Below are positions 38,246 through 50,275 of a stretch of DNA of 64,000 nucleotides, in pieces. The notes below the pieces were generated by a model. That model ran no database searches, was not told the DNA's origin, and was given only the letters and a program-made list of their open reading frames with translations. The first letter of the stretch is position 1. Every line of letters begins with the position of its first letter. A program made the translations under genes and the position numbers. Source of the stretch: Cryptomeria japonica. Taxonomy: Eukaryota; Streptophyta; Pinopsida; Cupressales; Cupressaceae. The DNA lies in NCBI RefSeq assembly GCF_030272615.1, contig NC_081406.1, forward strand, positions 460,188,072 through 460,252,071, read 5' to 3'.

Positions 38246-39521
38246 TATTTTGTTGGCAAATGCACACTCCAATGAGAAATTGTAGGTGACTGAAGGTATT
38301 GTCATTGAGGGAAACCTTACAATCATGTGATAGCAGTAGGTAGACATAGGCACTGACACCGGCAGACTCTACATCGGCATACAGATCACCGGCACCAAAA
38401 AGAAGATTACTGGCACCCTGGCCGACAAGAATTTTTTCTAAATGTATTTTGTAATTAATTGTAAAATCTTTTGTAAGCCAACACGGTGGATTGTAATGTG
38501 ACTCATCTATGTACGAGATCATTGTAGATCATTTAGAAGGTGTGTATAATGCGAAGTATGAAAGGAATATAGCAGATCTAATATGCAAATTATTGGATAA
38601 GGGTTTATGTATGTTGCAGAGCTTAAACCGGTACTGAATTTGGCATAGTAGATACTGATCTGAAGTAGTACAAGACATTAGATTTGTATAATCCAATTTT
38701 TTAAGTCAGTGTGACTTCTTTTATAATTGAGCAATGAGCTCTAGGCACTTGGCCTTCCTGCATGTGCAGGCCCCTATTGTAAATAGTAATAGTCTCTTAT
38801 TGGCCAGTAAGTGAATATTGTGGGTCACAAATCCCATCAAGGTTTTTCCCACACCGGGTTTCCTCATTAAAATATTGTGTTATGGTGTGCTTTTCATATT
38901 GTGGTTGTTGTTCTTATTTGTTGCATTATTTCTGGTTTATCGGTACCCAATTTTAATATGCTTTTCATGTTATAAGTTAAGAAAATTATTTTACTGGTCA
39001 GATACTGATTCACCCCCCCCTCTCAGTATCTTTGGGAATCCTAACAATTGGTATCAAAGAAAGTGAGTTGGAAGGACTTCCTTTGAGAGTGTTATGCTAG
39101 AGGTATTCAAAAGGGTAGAAAGGAAAAGAAAGCCCTCATAGGTACCCTCACCCACTCCTAGAAAAACAAGACAAAAGCAACAGGCAATGAGGCCTCCAGT
39201 TAAGAAGTTAACTCCTAAGAAGAAGAAGAAGAAGAAGAAGGTAAAACAAGATATTGCTCCACTGGATAAACTCTCTAGTGAAATAACAAAAGATGGAAAG
39301 TTGAAAAACTTTAGCAAACTGTACAACACACTTTCCACTGATGACAAAGAAAGCATAGAAAATAGTGTAATTTTACACTTGGATATATACAAGAAATTTT
39401 TAATGGAAATTGTTGATGAAATACCCAATAATTTGTATAGAAGACTAGAAGCTAGAAGGGTAGCCATTGTTGAATCACACCCCCCCCCCCTCTCAGTATC
39501 TTTGGGAATCCTAACATATTT
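38246..39521 (+). mobile_element. copia element J, deletion derivative with nearly absent 3' LTR
   Basis: Target duplications TATTT at 38246-38250 and 39517-39521. A complete 5' LTR (38251-39046, 796 bp, TGTTGG to CCTAACA) is followed by a primer-binding site TGGTATCAAAG (39049-39059), about 420 bp of internal sequence and then only the last 38 or so bp of the LTR (about 39478-39516, CTCTCAGTATCTTTGGGAAT onward). The junction falls at shared TCAC followed by C-rich sequence. Confidence 0.9.
39094..39477 (+). pseudogene. element J 5' ORF fragment (basic, Lys-rich)
   Basis: From an ATG at 39094 (MLEVFKRVERKRKPS) through one TAG (39139-39141), then open from 39187. An AAG repeat at about 39216-39241 encodes eight Lys, followed by a helical, charged part (KLSSEITKDGKLKNFSKLYN, then NSVILHLDIYKKFLMEIVDE). 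Cut at 39477 by the deletion into LTR sequence. Probably the N-terminal part of a gag-like ORF; I do not recognise the family. Confidence 0.5.
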
Positions 39522-39629
39522 TATAGGAGATTGTTGGCGATCTTCCATTGGGGGAGACTTGTTTGGCATTTTCTTGGCACTTAGATGTTTTTCACATCTA
39601 GTGTTGCCATCAATGCCAAAGGAGGAGAT

Positions 39630-40823
39630 TGTTGGTCATATAATGGAATTGATTATGTGTTACATTGATGTTTTGTCATTGATGTCAACACTTGTTGTTA
39701 TGGTTGTTTACCGACTTCCAGTAGAAGGATTGGATTGGAAAGATAATCAGTTGATTGTCACCGGTATGATTTGGTTGATGGAATAAGTTTGTATGGATGG
39801 TTCATATGCTTCTGAAGTATGTTTTAGTTAGTTGGTATTGTTTTGATGATCGGATGCTATCTTATGTTCTAGTAAGCTTTCTTTATTGGTCCAGTAAGGG
39901 TTTCATCGATAGAGATTTATTGAAGATCTTTGATGTAATACATAAGTGGTGTTGGTGTAGCTTCTAGAAGGGATTCATAATGTTGATGGTGATTGTGGTC
40001 GTGCCTCATTTGATTGGTGTCATTTCTTTGATGTGTGTGGATCTAATTTAGGTCCAGTGCTATCTAGGTTATGGATCGGTTTGCATGTAACATGTTGGTG
40101 GATCCTCTGATGAGCTTCCGGGATGTTTTATTAATTGGATGATATTTGTTTATCCTTATTCCAACATGATTTTTGATTTTGTTTCAAGATTATGTGATGG
40201 ATCTATTGAACTATTTTTTGTATGGCCGACCTAATTAGTTAGGTTCTAGGTTAGTATAAATATATGTAAGATTTCATTATAGATCATATAGGAAATGAAC
40301 GAATAATGTAATGATAATTTGTGTAGAGGATCTGGTCAATCATAGGTGATTGAGTTGGGTTTATGTAAGAGGTTTTAGACCTCTAGTATTGAGCTTAACC
40401 AGAAATGTAATCTAGCATGTTTGAGGCTATCACCGAAAATTCTTCTCTTTGGATTGTAGTCCAAATATCTTGAGGTGGTTGACATCTCTATAGTCAGTGA
40501 GACTCCATTGTAATAAGCAGTGTGCTCTAGGAAGTGTTCCTTCCTACATGTGCAGGCCCCTATTGTAATCATATACTTATTGCAGAAGTATCATCTGACT
40601 ATGGGTTGGGTTTCCCACTATGGTTTTTCCCTTTCTAGGTTTTCCATGTATAAATTATGGTGTTATGTGTTATTGTTGCATGGTATTGATTCTTTGGTTT
40701 TTATTTATGCTTTAATTCTTAATCAGTTATACCAGTATATAAGGTTTTAAGTGCTTTAATTCACATAATCTATTAACAACTGATTCACCCCCCCCTCTCA
40801 GTTGTTCTCTTGTTATCTTAACA
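39630..40823 (+). repeat. element E 3' LTR
   Basis: 1194 bp, TGTTGGTCATATAATGG to CTTAACA, same family as the LTRs of A and D. The tail motif is at 40783-40801. Confidence 0.85.
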
Positions 40824-40918
40824 TGAACAAATTCTAGATATTTTTACAAAAAACCCTTTCTCATGATACTTTTGAGCATCTCTAAAAGAAGTTGGGAGTT
40901 ATTTCTCCCTCCTCTTGA
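40824..40918 (+). pseudogene. element G RNase H C-terminus
   Basis: With one extra A in the run near 40850, this reads EQILDIFT, then KTLSHDTFEHL, a stop, and KKLGVISPSS ending at TGA 40916-40918. This is the usual end of copia RNase H, from a different family than A/D/E. The rest of its pol is missing. Confidence 0.7.
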
Positions 40919-40923
40919 ATAAA

Positions 40924-42640
40924 GAAGTAAAGGGTGAGGGGAGTGTTGGTGCTCTTGCAAAGTGTTTTAGAAATGTTATGCTAGCAACAATGATATTAGA
41001 AGGGTTATTGGTGTGTGGAATTATGGGGTGTAATGCCTCTCTAGCTATAACACGGTTAAGAAGGTATCATGATGTTGAACCTATGCTTAGATACAAATGT
41101 AGTAAGTATTTTTTATATTGAAATGTTAATCAATGTAGACAAAAATATATGTTAGATCTAGTAATCACTATGATCATGATGTTATAAATTCAGTTAATTA
41201 TCTGAAAGTATTATGGTTATGTTTCAATGGATACTTAGATAGAAAGGGGTGATGTCAAAACATTCAAATATATGATAATGCATGTGATATTAAAATTTTC
41301 TTCCAATGATTTTAACACTTTAGTTATTTATATGTATATGTTGATGTTTGGATAACAGTAGGAGAATGTTTTGATTATACTGATTAAAATGTGATTATTT
41401 GACGATGCTTTTGTTGGAATCAAGGAACACTAAGGGGGGGACTGAATCAGTGTTCTACAATTTTTAACCTTATTAACTTGTCCTTTCAACCACTTAATGC
41501 AAATGAACAAAAGAAAGATGTAGAAACACAAAGAAAACAACAACAACGCCATAACACAAAATTTTGTACATGGAAAACCAAGTTAAGGGAAAAACCGCGA
41601 TGGGGATGAGACCCATAATATAAGTATACAAATATTGCAATGGAAATGCACATGCACTCAGGCACACTATCTAGAGCTCACTACACAAAAGAAATAAGGG
41701 AATTAACCTCGGAAGGCTCACTACCTTACAAAATCTTTAAAAAAAGATAATTGGAATGCTTGAACTGAAAAATAGCATCTTAAAATGCCAACGTACATTT
41801 CCGGTTAAGCATAAAACACTTATTCTCTAGTCACTTTGTTCCACTATTCTACTTTATTCTAGAGCATAATTCCTTCAATTACGCATGTGAAAATGTGCAC
41901 AATCGATCACAAACACTTTTCACGCATACACTAATATAAAAAATGGTCATATCCACTAGTCTTTTATTTCCGCACCATGAAATTAAGTCTTCTACATATC
42001 GGCTAAAAGAACATTGTCAAAATATTGAAACATGCATACATAGTTGGCTCAATCCTAGCTCCAATGCATATTGAGACCAAAAAGAATTACCCACATGCTT
42101 CCGAATGTTTGCTAAACATCCTTGAACACCAAAATTACTCTACTGATTCCACACAATGATCAACAAACCAAAACTTTCATACAACACTATTCATCCAAAA
42201 AACCTGTATACCGGATCTTCTAGCTCAGTGAAGAATCAACACTAGAGGCTAAGATTCTAGAATAAGGTGCTCCAAACATATAACAACCTTCCTCTAGCTC
42301 CGCAGCACAATATCTTCAACTGAAATGATACACCAACCAAAACACTGTAAACTTCTAGATCCACTACTCTAACTTCACCGAACTTAACCAAATCTTCATT
42401 CTGACTTTCGGTAGCATCAGATCACACATCGTAGCTACAATATTTGACTTTGTTTTCCATCAATGAAAACATCAGATGATCTATACAGTGTCTTTGGGCA
42501 AAATTTTTTATAATGATGTAATGTTTAGATGTTTTATGAGTTTACTTAGAATGTTATGATGTGACCTTGATAGGAGAATGGTTGATGATGTTTTTACTAT
42601 ATTGTATTAAGTGGATATGTATTTGTTGGCATTTTGAGTT
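40924..42640 (+). mobile_element. element G 3' LTR remnant, split by LTR H
   Basis: A polypurine tract (GTAAAGGGTGAGGGGAG, ending at 40943) and the LTR start TGTTGG at 40944 follow the RNase H stop. The AT-rich LTR runs to about 41411, is interrupted by H, and seems to continue from about 42490 to 42640. Its right end is not identified. Confidence 0.5.
41412..42496 (-). mobile_element. copia LTR H, probably solo, minus orientation
   Basis: The plus-strand reading starts TGTTGGAATCAAGG and has the G-run tail motif (41433-41452) and the TGGAAAACCAAGTTAAGGGA box of copia LTRs. The far end is probably near CTATACA, 42496; I could not match target duplications, so the right edge is uncertain. No internal domain. 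Confidence 0.55.
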
Positions 42641-43992
42641 TGTTGGCATTTTGCATAGAGATTACATTAATGATATGTTGTCATTAATGTCAATTGAACC
42701 GGTAATAGTATTCATGTTATTGTTGATATTGTTGTTTTTTATATTGGCTACTAACCGGTTAGAAGAGCTTTGTGGAAGACATGAAGCGGTATGGTAAGTT
42801 TCTATGTTGAACCGGTAAATCGGTGTAATGGGTTAAACCTTTATATGCATTGTAACCGGTAAAACCTATCAGTTGTTAAACCCTAACCGATAAAGTTTGC
42901 TGGTTTATTATGATGAGCGGTAATGATGGAGATATGTGTGATCATTGTATGAGGATAAGTTCAAATTGTTTTGGCGCATTTGTTTATTGTCTAGGGAAGG
43001 AGAAAAGTGGATTGCATCTAATGGACAACGCGTGATGAGTTACAAACTCTGATTAAGTGGTTATCATAGAGCGGTTGTAATTTTCTTGAAGAATGTGAAG
43101 AGATTGTCATGATTTCTAATGGTCAAGATTGTATTGACTTGTTTGTAATCTCTATGATGAGAATTAGGTTTTGTTGTGTTACCAACCTAATTGATTTGTA
43201 TTTAAGGTCGATGAAGTTGTTTGTAAAGGTTGTTGGAAAGATTGGCAGAAACCTGTTGAATGTGTAGTTGCCTAACCAGTGAATGGATCTAGACTTTGAG
43301 TGAAGGAAGATTGAAGTTTAAAAGGATTTGATCAAGAAAATGTAGTGTTATTCAGACAGATCAAGAAAACCTATTGTTTTCTAACAATTATAGCAGAAGT
43401 GAAATCCCTTAACTGGGTAAGCTCTATCAAGGTTGTACATTAGGTTGGATTCTTAAATCCTCCAACAAGATTACTCCTAATAGGGTATTGTGGCTTTCAT
43501 CAAGGCATATTTTTAAATATCTTAACTGGGTAATTCCTAACCGGAATTAGTTCTTAACAGGACTTATTGTAAACCTTTAATAGGATTGGCTCCTAACAGG
43601 GCGAACTTCAGAAGAGTTCAGATAGCTATCCTTGTGAGTCTCATCTCACTGTAGTTTTTACCTATTTAGGTTTTCCATGTATAAACATTTGTATCAAGTG
43701 GTGAATGTTTTTGTGGTTATGATTTTATTTGTTGATTTGATTAAATTCTGATAAGGCATGATAACTAGAAGCATTGAGAAATGAATATGTTGAGTTATGA
43801 TTAAGCATTGTTGATGTTTACAAGATTGAATTTGTTTAATGTTAAGTTGTCACAACAGTCAAACCGATTGATGTCAAGTATTCTTTTGAATATTGATCTT
43901 GACTGAGATATGTTTACTTTGTGTGATTGAATTTACTATTTCACCCCCCCCCTCTCAGTATTCTACCAGATACTTATTATTTTATCATAACA
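42624..43992 (+). mobile_element. copia LTR I, plus orientation
   Basis: The start is ambiguous because TTGTTGGCATTTTG is duplicated at 42623 and 42640; it ends CATAACA at 43992 after the tail motif at 43941-43961. Neither a primer-binding site nor matching target duplications were found, so it may be a solo LTR whose flanks have changed. Confidence 0.55.
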
Positions 43993-45629
43993 TTAGTATG
44001 CATAGGTGTTTGTATATTCTGATCCATGCAAGTACACAACATTGGCTCCACTTGGCTTCACGGGTCTAAGTGTGCCTATATTCCCCAATGATGGTTATAG
44101 GAGATAGCAAAATGGCCAAACATTATTACCTAGCCTAACCCATCATTTCTAATTAGGATGATTCATCCCTAATTCTCATGATTACACCTCTGGGTCACCA
44201 TTGAGGTGATGACCAGTTACCCTTATGCTTATAGTAAATGACTAGTGAAGAGTGTCTGTGCATAGTCAATTAGTCATCCATTATTGCTATTATAGTATGA
44301 ATATTATTGATATTTCATCTTTAGTGTAATAATGCAATATTTTAATGGACATGGTGTTTTATGAAAATTCAATTTAAAGTGATTTAAGTGATTTTATTTT
44401 AGGGGAATTCTAGGAGTTTATTGATCTTGTGAATTAAAATTTGAATTTTTTATTATTTTATATTCCACCATAAATTGAACATATAATGTTGTTTTGGAAT
44501 TCATTGAAAAACACTTAGTCTTTTCTCTTGTTTTTGCTCCCAAACCTTGTGAGGAGTGTATAAAAATGCAAAAAGTTTGATTCTTTGTGGGTAGAATTTT
44601 ATGGGAATTGGATTGGAAGGATTAAATTTGTGGAGCTTGACATGTTGTTCGAATTTGAGGAGCTTTGTAGAGTGTAGGCCTTCCTCTTTGCATTTGAAGT
44701 TTCTTCTCAAGCATGAGGTAGGAGTTCTTATTCTTTGATTGACTTCCCTAATTGAAATTATTTTCGCATGCTTAAGATTTATTTTTATTTGAATTATCAC
44801 CCTCTTCCTCAAATGACATTGTTCTTATTCATTGGATTTTAATGTGTGCATTGTCTGATTGAGAAAATGGGTGTTTTTGGGGATTTTGATTCCCAATTTT
44901 TCATGATTCATCGTAGGGACTTTTTATTTCAATTTTTTGTTTCTTAGAGGTATTTATCAAATGAGTGGGAGCCAAATTTAGCCCAGTTCTAACCCCAATT
45001 GTAAAATTGATGCCCTAGATAGTCTCTTAGAGTCAAACCCCAAGTTCTAACCCAAATTGGTGCTTTTGGCATGTAGGTATGCATCTGCTATGTAGAGTGG
45101 TCTAATTGATCAAATATGGTTCCATGGAAACCCAAAATGTAACAATTGAAGCCCAAAGTGGTTCTACTGATCACCAATGTGGTGCCTTTGATCTGTTTTG
45201 GCTGGTAGTCACTATTTGGAATCATTTAACCTAAGATGATTTTAGCATGAATTTATGATGTGGCAATAATAATAATAGTTGTATGATTGATTTGGGGTCG
45301 ACTTGGATCTGTTTCCTTATTTTGAGACCCTACAATTTCTCCTTGGTTGTGAGACTGAATGCATTATTATGTATTTTGAGAGATTATTTATGATATTGTT
45401 ATTGTTATGTTGACTGTAATAGGTATCTATGCATTGTTCTTATATGTTATCCAAAGTGGCTTTGACTATCGAGACCATTGCTACATTGAGGTGTCGTATT
45501 TGATACTTGAACCATGCCTCCTTGAGTGCTTCCAACCAATAGTTTAATAATGAGTAAAAGAAAATGTATACTATGTGCTTAATGGAAACTTATTGTGATT
45601 GAAGCCTTAGGTTGCACATGTGTGTGCAT
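43993..45629. other. unassigned intergenic DNA
   Basis: No LTR edge, coding domain or RNA gene seen. A 103-codon minus ORF at 44501-44812 has no recognisable motif. Confidence 0.35.
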
Positions 45630-47700
45630 TTGAGTTCTCATGTTCATAATGAGCCTGATGTGCCTAGGGCTTAGTTCATGGAGACAATTGCAAGGTGGAC
45701 CTTATTGTGGGACTTATGATTTAAATAACATGAGATGGTGCATTGTGTAGCATTAGTATGCATATGTTTCCCTTATGTTGAAATTCTTTTGAGGGCTTGG
45801 GATAAGTTGGAGGAATGAGACCGTCCATGGATGGATGATGTTAGTGGGCTCCTTGTCTACACAAGAGGATTACCTAAACTTTGTGTGAGTTATTGGAGCT
45901 ACACTTGATACTTCACCATTTATCTCCTTATCATATAGCCCTTTTAGAGATTGAGTAGAGACCCTATTGTGACCTCATGATTGAGTAGTTGACTTGCTTG
46001 AGTGTTTGGGCCGTGTGACTATCTACATCAGAACAAGGGGTGGACTTGAGGGTACCACATGTTGGATATTGTTGAAAAGTTTGCTGGAACAATGTTTGGT
46101 CATTAATGTTAACATATTCCTCTATGTATTCCAGTGTTGCGGGTAGATTAAATGAGTTGGTTTGGCCAGTGTGTTGCATATAAGTTGTTGCAGTTTAATG
46201 GGTTTTGAGATAGGCATCTCTAGTTGATTCAGTTAAATTTTTAAGTGGTCTACATGATGATTTGATCTAGTTATGAGATCCGGTATTGAGGTTGATTTTT
46301 TAGTTGTTTGTGGTGTTCAATGTTCTAGATTCTTCTCTACATTGCTCTGGAATTGCAATATATTGGTTTGCATATTTGGGACATTCATATGTGTGCTCAA
46401 TTTAGATGGTTCGTAATTTGGATATCCACAAGTGAATCTTTCAATTTGTCAGTCCGTTTAATGCATGCTCTTGAGGTTCAATATAATGATGATGAATATT
46501 ATAGTAAGTGGTGATGTTGCAGTTGTTGTTGTGGTAATTCACATTGCTTGTGGATGTTTTTAGATTGTTTTCTATTCATGTTGATGGTCTGCATTGATCA
46601 TTGTGAACTTTATTGATCATTTTCTTGATCTGGTGGTGTTGTTTGATTAATGCGATATTCATGTTGATTGTAGTGTGTTGCGGATGTTCATGGCTTAATT
46701 ATTTGAGGTGTTGTATGATCTAGGAGTTTATTTGGATCTAGACTATGTCTTAGTCGACATTGTTTTGGTTTGCATATTATGATGTAGCGTGCTCTTGTAA
46801 TTTGTGATGAGTGTTGAGATGACCTTGGAATATAGGTTGATGACTTGTATAAATAAATATAATAGTCATGTAATAAATTTATCTTTGAGTGTATCTGAAT
46901 GTGTGTCATTAGATAAAAGTGCAAGCAAGTGTTTTGATCTTTTGGAAGTGTGAAGAAGTTTGGCAAAGAAGATCAATCAATGTGCTTAACTAGAACTATA
47001 ACCAAGCATGAGAAGATGCTATTTCATTAGTTCATGATCCTTCAAATGTAATCCGAATGTTTTTGTAAGATAGTTAGTCTTCCTCAGGGTTGTAGCCCTT
47101 CTCAGGTTACGTGGTTTGAGCAATGAGCTATAGGCAGTGTGCCTAAATGCATGTGCATTCCCCATTGTAATATTTTATTTACTCCTAATAGGGTACTATC
47201 TCATTGTGGGTAATTTTCCACTGTGGTTTCTCCCTTAACCGATTTTTTCATGTAAAAAATCTTGGTATTATGTGTGTTATTGATATGGTGTTGATTTGTA
47301 CTTTAACTGTTAATTATCAGATCTCAATTTGTGATTAAGTTGAGTAAAGTTTTTGTGCAAACTAATTCACCCCCCCTCTAAGTTTGTTGCCTTTTTTCCA
47401 ACACCACAAGGTCGGGTGGAATTGAACAAATCACCATTGGGGACTGGTGGACATATTCACAAGCACCTTGAAGAGCTTATTCACCCTTATGGTTACTTGT
47501 TCTTCCTCTTTCTACAATGTTGGTTTTTTAAGTAAATGTAATTTGATTTGATCATTGTAATAATTGGAAAACTATGTATTAAGAACACTCCATATGGAGG
47601 ATGATGTAATGTAAACATATTGATAAAATTTGAGTAGGCTTTAGTGGACCAATGTTGGAGCTAGCTACAACACATGATTATGTATGATTCTCTTTTTAGT
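45630..47700 (+). repeat. second copy of the 11.24-12.09 kb repeat, split by LTR Q
   Basis: 45630-46059 and 47409-47700 align with 11241-12090 (for example TTCATGGAGACAATTG and CACCATTGGGGACT segments). About 97 bp present at roughly 11606-11702 is absent here (join near 45986). The copy probably comes from the same gypsy-like LTR family. Confidence 0.75.
46060..47403 (+). mobile_element. copia solo LTR Q
   Basis: 1344 bp, TGTTGG to CCAACA, flanked by perfect CCACA duplications (46055-46059 and 47404-47408). The uninterrupted site is visible in the other copy of the repeat near 11784, where TACCACATGGTCAGGTGG is continuous. The tail motif is at 47367-47380. No internal domain. Confidence 0.92.
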
Positions 47701-49081
47701 TTTGATTGGTTTAAAGAGTCTAATATATTAATACTGATAAATAATTACATAATCATTGAGGGAGAAAAATTGAGTATAAAAATCTCCCCAAATAGTCCAT
47801 CAAAATCAATCTAATGTACCTAGGACAAAAGCACCCCCATCCATCGGGAATTTTTACATTATATCACCCCATGATATCTAGCCTAAACAGTTAGAAAACA
47901 TATACATTTGGACTTGCAGTGAGCCACTTTTAGAAGACAAAATGAAACATGGTGTATATACTATAATAAAAAAACTTAATTTACTATCACAATTTCCTTA
48001 CCTTTTGTGCATGGAGACACCCTTTGAGCATCAATTTATATGAACCTACATCCTAATGATTCTTAGGAGGGAAACCAATCCATAATGTTCTACTCGACTT
48101 CTTCATAGAGCCCATCGACCTAGCCTGTTTGTGACATGAGAAGGAAGCAACATAAGCAGGAGCTGAGAACTTATCTAAGGACCCCATTTCTCTAGCTCCC
48201 ACTATATTCTCCTTGCCTCCATTTCCTTCAAATAATCCTTCACACCCACCATGCCAACTTGTATTGAGGCCCTTAAGACCTCCTTATTATTGTTTGCACT
48301 CAAAATAAGGAAGGGAGGAAGGGGGGCATGAATTCACTCACCTGTAACCACATACCACATGGAAGACAAACCCCTTCCCTTCAAATGAAATGGCCATAAG
48401 AATCTAAAAATCCCCACACCACTCCTCTGTGAGGCAGCTATCCACTAACCATTTCACTATATCCTTTGCCTTCAATTCAAAACTCCAAGCAAAAAACATT
48501 GAGGTCATAAATGCATTGCATATATATTTGAAAGAGAAATTAAGGTACTCATCACTAATTAAAATTAGGGTGGCTAACCAACTCAAACACCACTTTTCCA
48601 AAATCCTAACACTTCAAATAGAGTGATTTTCTTCATAATTTGACACTAGGCCTTGTAGGACAACAAACAAGGTTTTTCTAGCATAATTTCCCAACCAGGT
48701 CACAAATCAAAAATATGATCACCATTTAGGATACCCTTTTTATAATTTTACAACATATATTTAAATAGATAGGGGTTACTTTAGCGTGAAGGGATCCAAA
48801 AATTGATTGTCCTATTTCTTCACTAGACCTAATTAAGATAATAAATTGGGTTTTCCGGCCATAATTTTCAATGCAGACGTGAAATAAAAAATGTAAACAT
48901 GGTTTCAAACACCCATTTGGAACTTATAAAACATATCTCAAAACCAAGGTAGGTTACTTTGTACAAAATTCTTTAAAACTTGATTGTTCTACTTCTTGAA
49001 TAGACTTAATTAGACAAATATTCATGCAAAGAAAAGAACAATCACCTATAACTTTCACAAATAAAAGAATTAGGAAAATTG
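47701..49081. other. unassigned intergenic DNA
   Basis: Low-GC sequence without recognisable coding domain, LTR edge or RNA gene. A phrase around GGGTTACTTT and the words AAACAT and CACCATTT recur near 48700-48960, hinting at an old tandem repeat of about 190 bp. Confidence 0.3.
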
Positions 49082-50215
49082 TGTTGACTTGATGATGATA
49101 ATAGAGTTGTAATAGGTTGACCAACCAGTATAGCTTAACTGATAGTAGAATCTTTCAGACAACAAAACTACTAAGTTATCATTAAACCGGTAAACAAGAA
49201 TAAAGCAATGCTCAAGCAACCAGTATGGAAGATTGGAGAATAGTTAGATGTTGCAGTTTGGAACATATGTTTATGACATTGGCATGGAGTCTTTGATTGG
49301 AACCGCATCAGTAGATTGAGAGTATTGAGCAAGTTATGATTGGAAGAACAGTCACAGGCAGGAAGAACAGAGAACTGGTAAAGAAGAGTTACTTTGATCG
49401 GTTACTGGTAGAGTTTATATTATATTTTTTATTTATGTTTTGTTGGATGATATAAGTAAAGTGTAATGAGCAGAAAAATGAATAAGGTGACTAGATTCAA
49501 TGAACCTATGGAATTGTTCCAAGGTTCTTAGCCGACTTAACAGAGTCTTAATAAGGAAATGAAAGTTGTAAGATTTCATTGATCAAGAGTGAGAATTTGA
49601 TCATGTGGTGGAAGAAGGAGTTAGGTTTTGATGTTTAGTCGATGATAGAAGTTAAGCAGAAGTGGATCTAATTAGGTATAGAGATGCTAACAATAGATCA
49701 GTCAAACATGTTGTTCCTTAATAGCTGCAACAAGAAAATCCTCTCACAAGGTCACTCCTAACATGGTGCGGTAGGATCCTAACATGTCCAAAGGTTAAAA
49801 TCCTCTAACAAGATGACACATTAGCTTATTTTTTGTAAATCCTCTAGCAAGGTAGCTCCTAATAGGGTTGGGTCCTAATAGGCCTTATTGTAATAGCTCT
49901 TAACCAGGATAAAGTACTCTTAACTAGGTGTCACCCCTAATAGGGTGTTGTATGACCTTAACTGGCTAGATCTCTATTCTATAGATAGTTGATCCTTGAG
50001 GGTACTAATTCCCACCATGGTTTTTCCTATTTGGGTCTCCACGTGAAAAATCATTGTGTTAGGGTTTGCATGCTTTGTTGGATATTTTATTATGTGGTTA
50101 TATTTCTTACATGGATATTGATTTTTTCAGATTGGTGAAACTTGTTATCAAATTTATTAAGTTTTTTATTGCACTGATTCACCCCCCCCTCTTAGTGCCT
50201 TATAAGTTTATCAAT

Positions 50216-50227
50216 TGGTATCAGAGC
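50216..50227 (+). other. element K primer-binding site
   Basis: TGGTATCAGAGC, an exact match to the usual initiator tRNA-Met complementary site, right after the LTR's last CA at 50213. Confidence 0.9.
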
Positions 50228-50275
50228 CTAATTCCCTTAAGGCTTAACCGCTTGGGAAGGATCTTTAACAATAAC

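Larger units (their letters stand above)
36276..40823 (+). mobile_element. copia element E, 5'-truncated, split by J
   Basis: Begins directly after D's LTR, within the IN-RT linker of the same family (ENEIIGDKNMGVMTRRILA near 36375-36420), then RT, RNase H and 3' untranslated part. J interrupts at 38251-39516; E resumes at 39522 with the same untranslated sequence as D (compare 34985-35089), a polypurine tract at about 39615-39629 and an LTR at 39630-40823. It lies in the RNase H of element G (next bases TGAACAAATTC). Its 5' half is lost. Confidence 0.8.

Noticed and set aside
41407-42500. A clean target duplication for LTR H
   Set aside because: GCTTT on the left has no convincing partner on the right; the right edge remains open.
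42619-43997. A target duplication for LTR I
   Set aside because: Neither GTATT nor GAGTT on the left matches TTAGT on the right.
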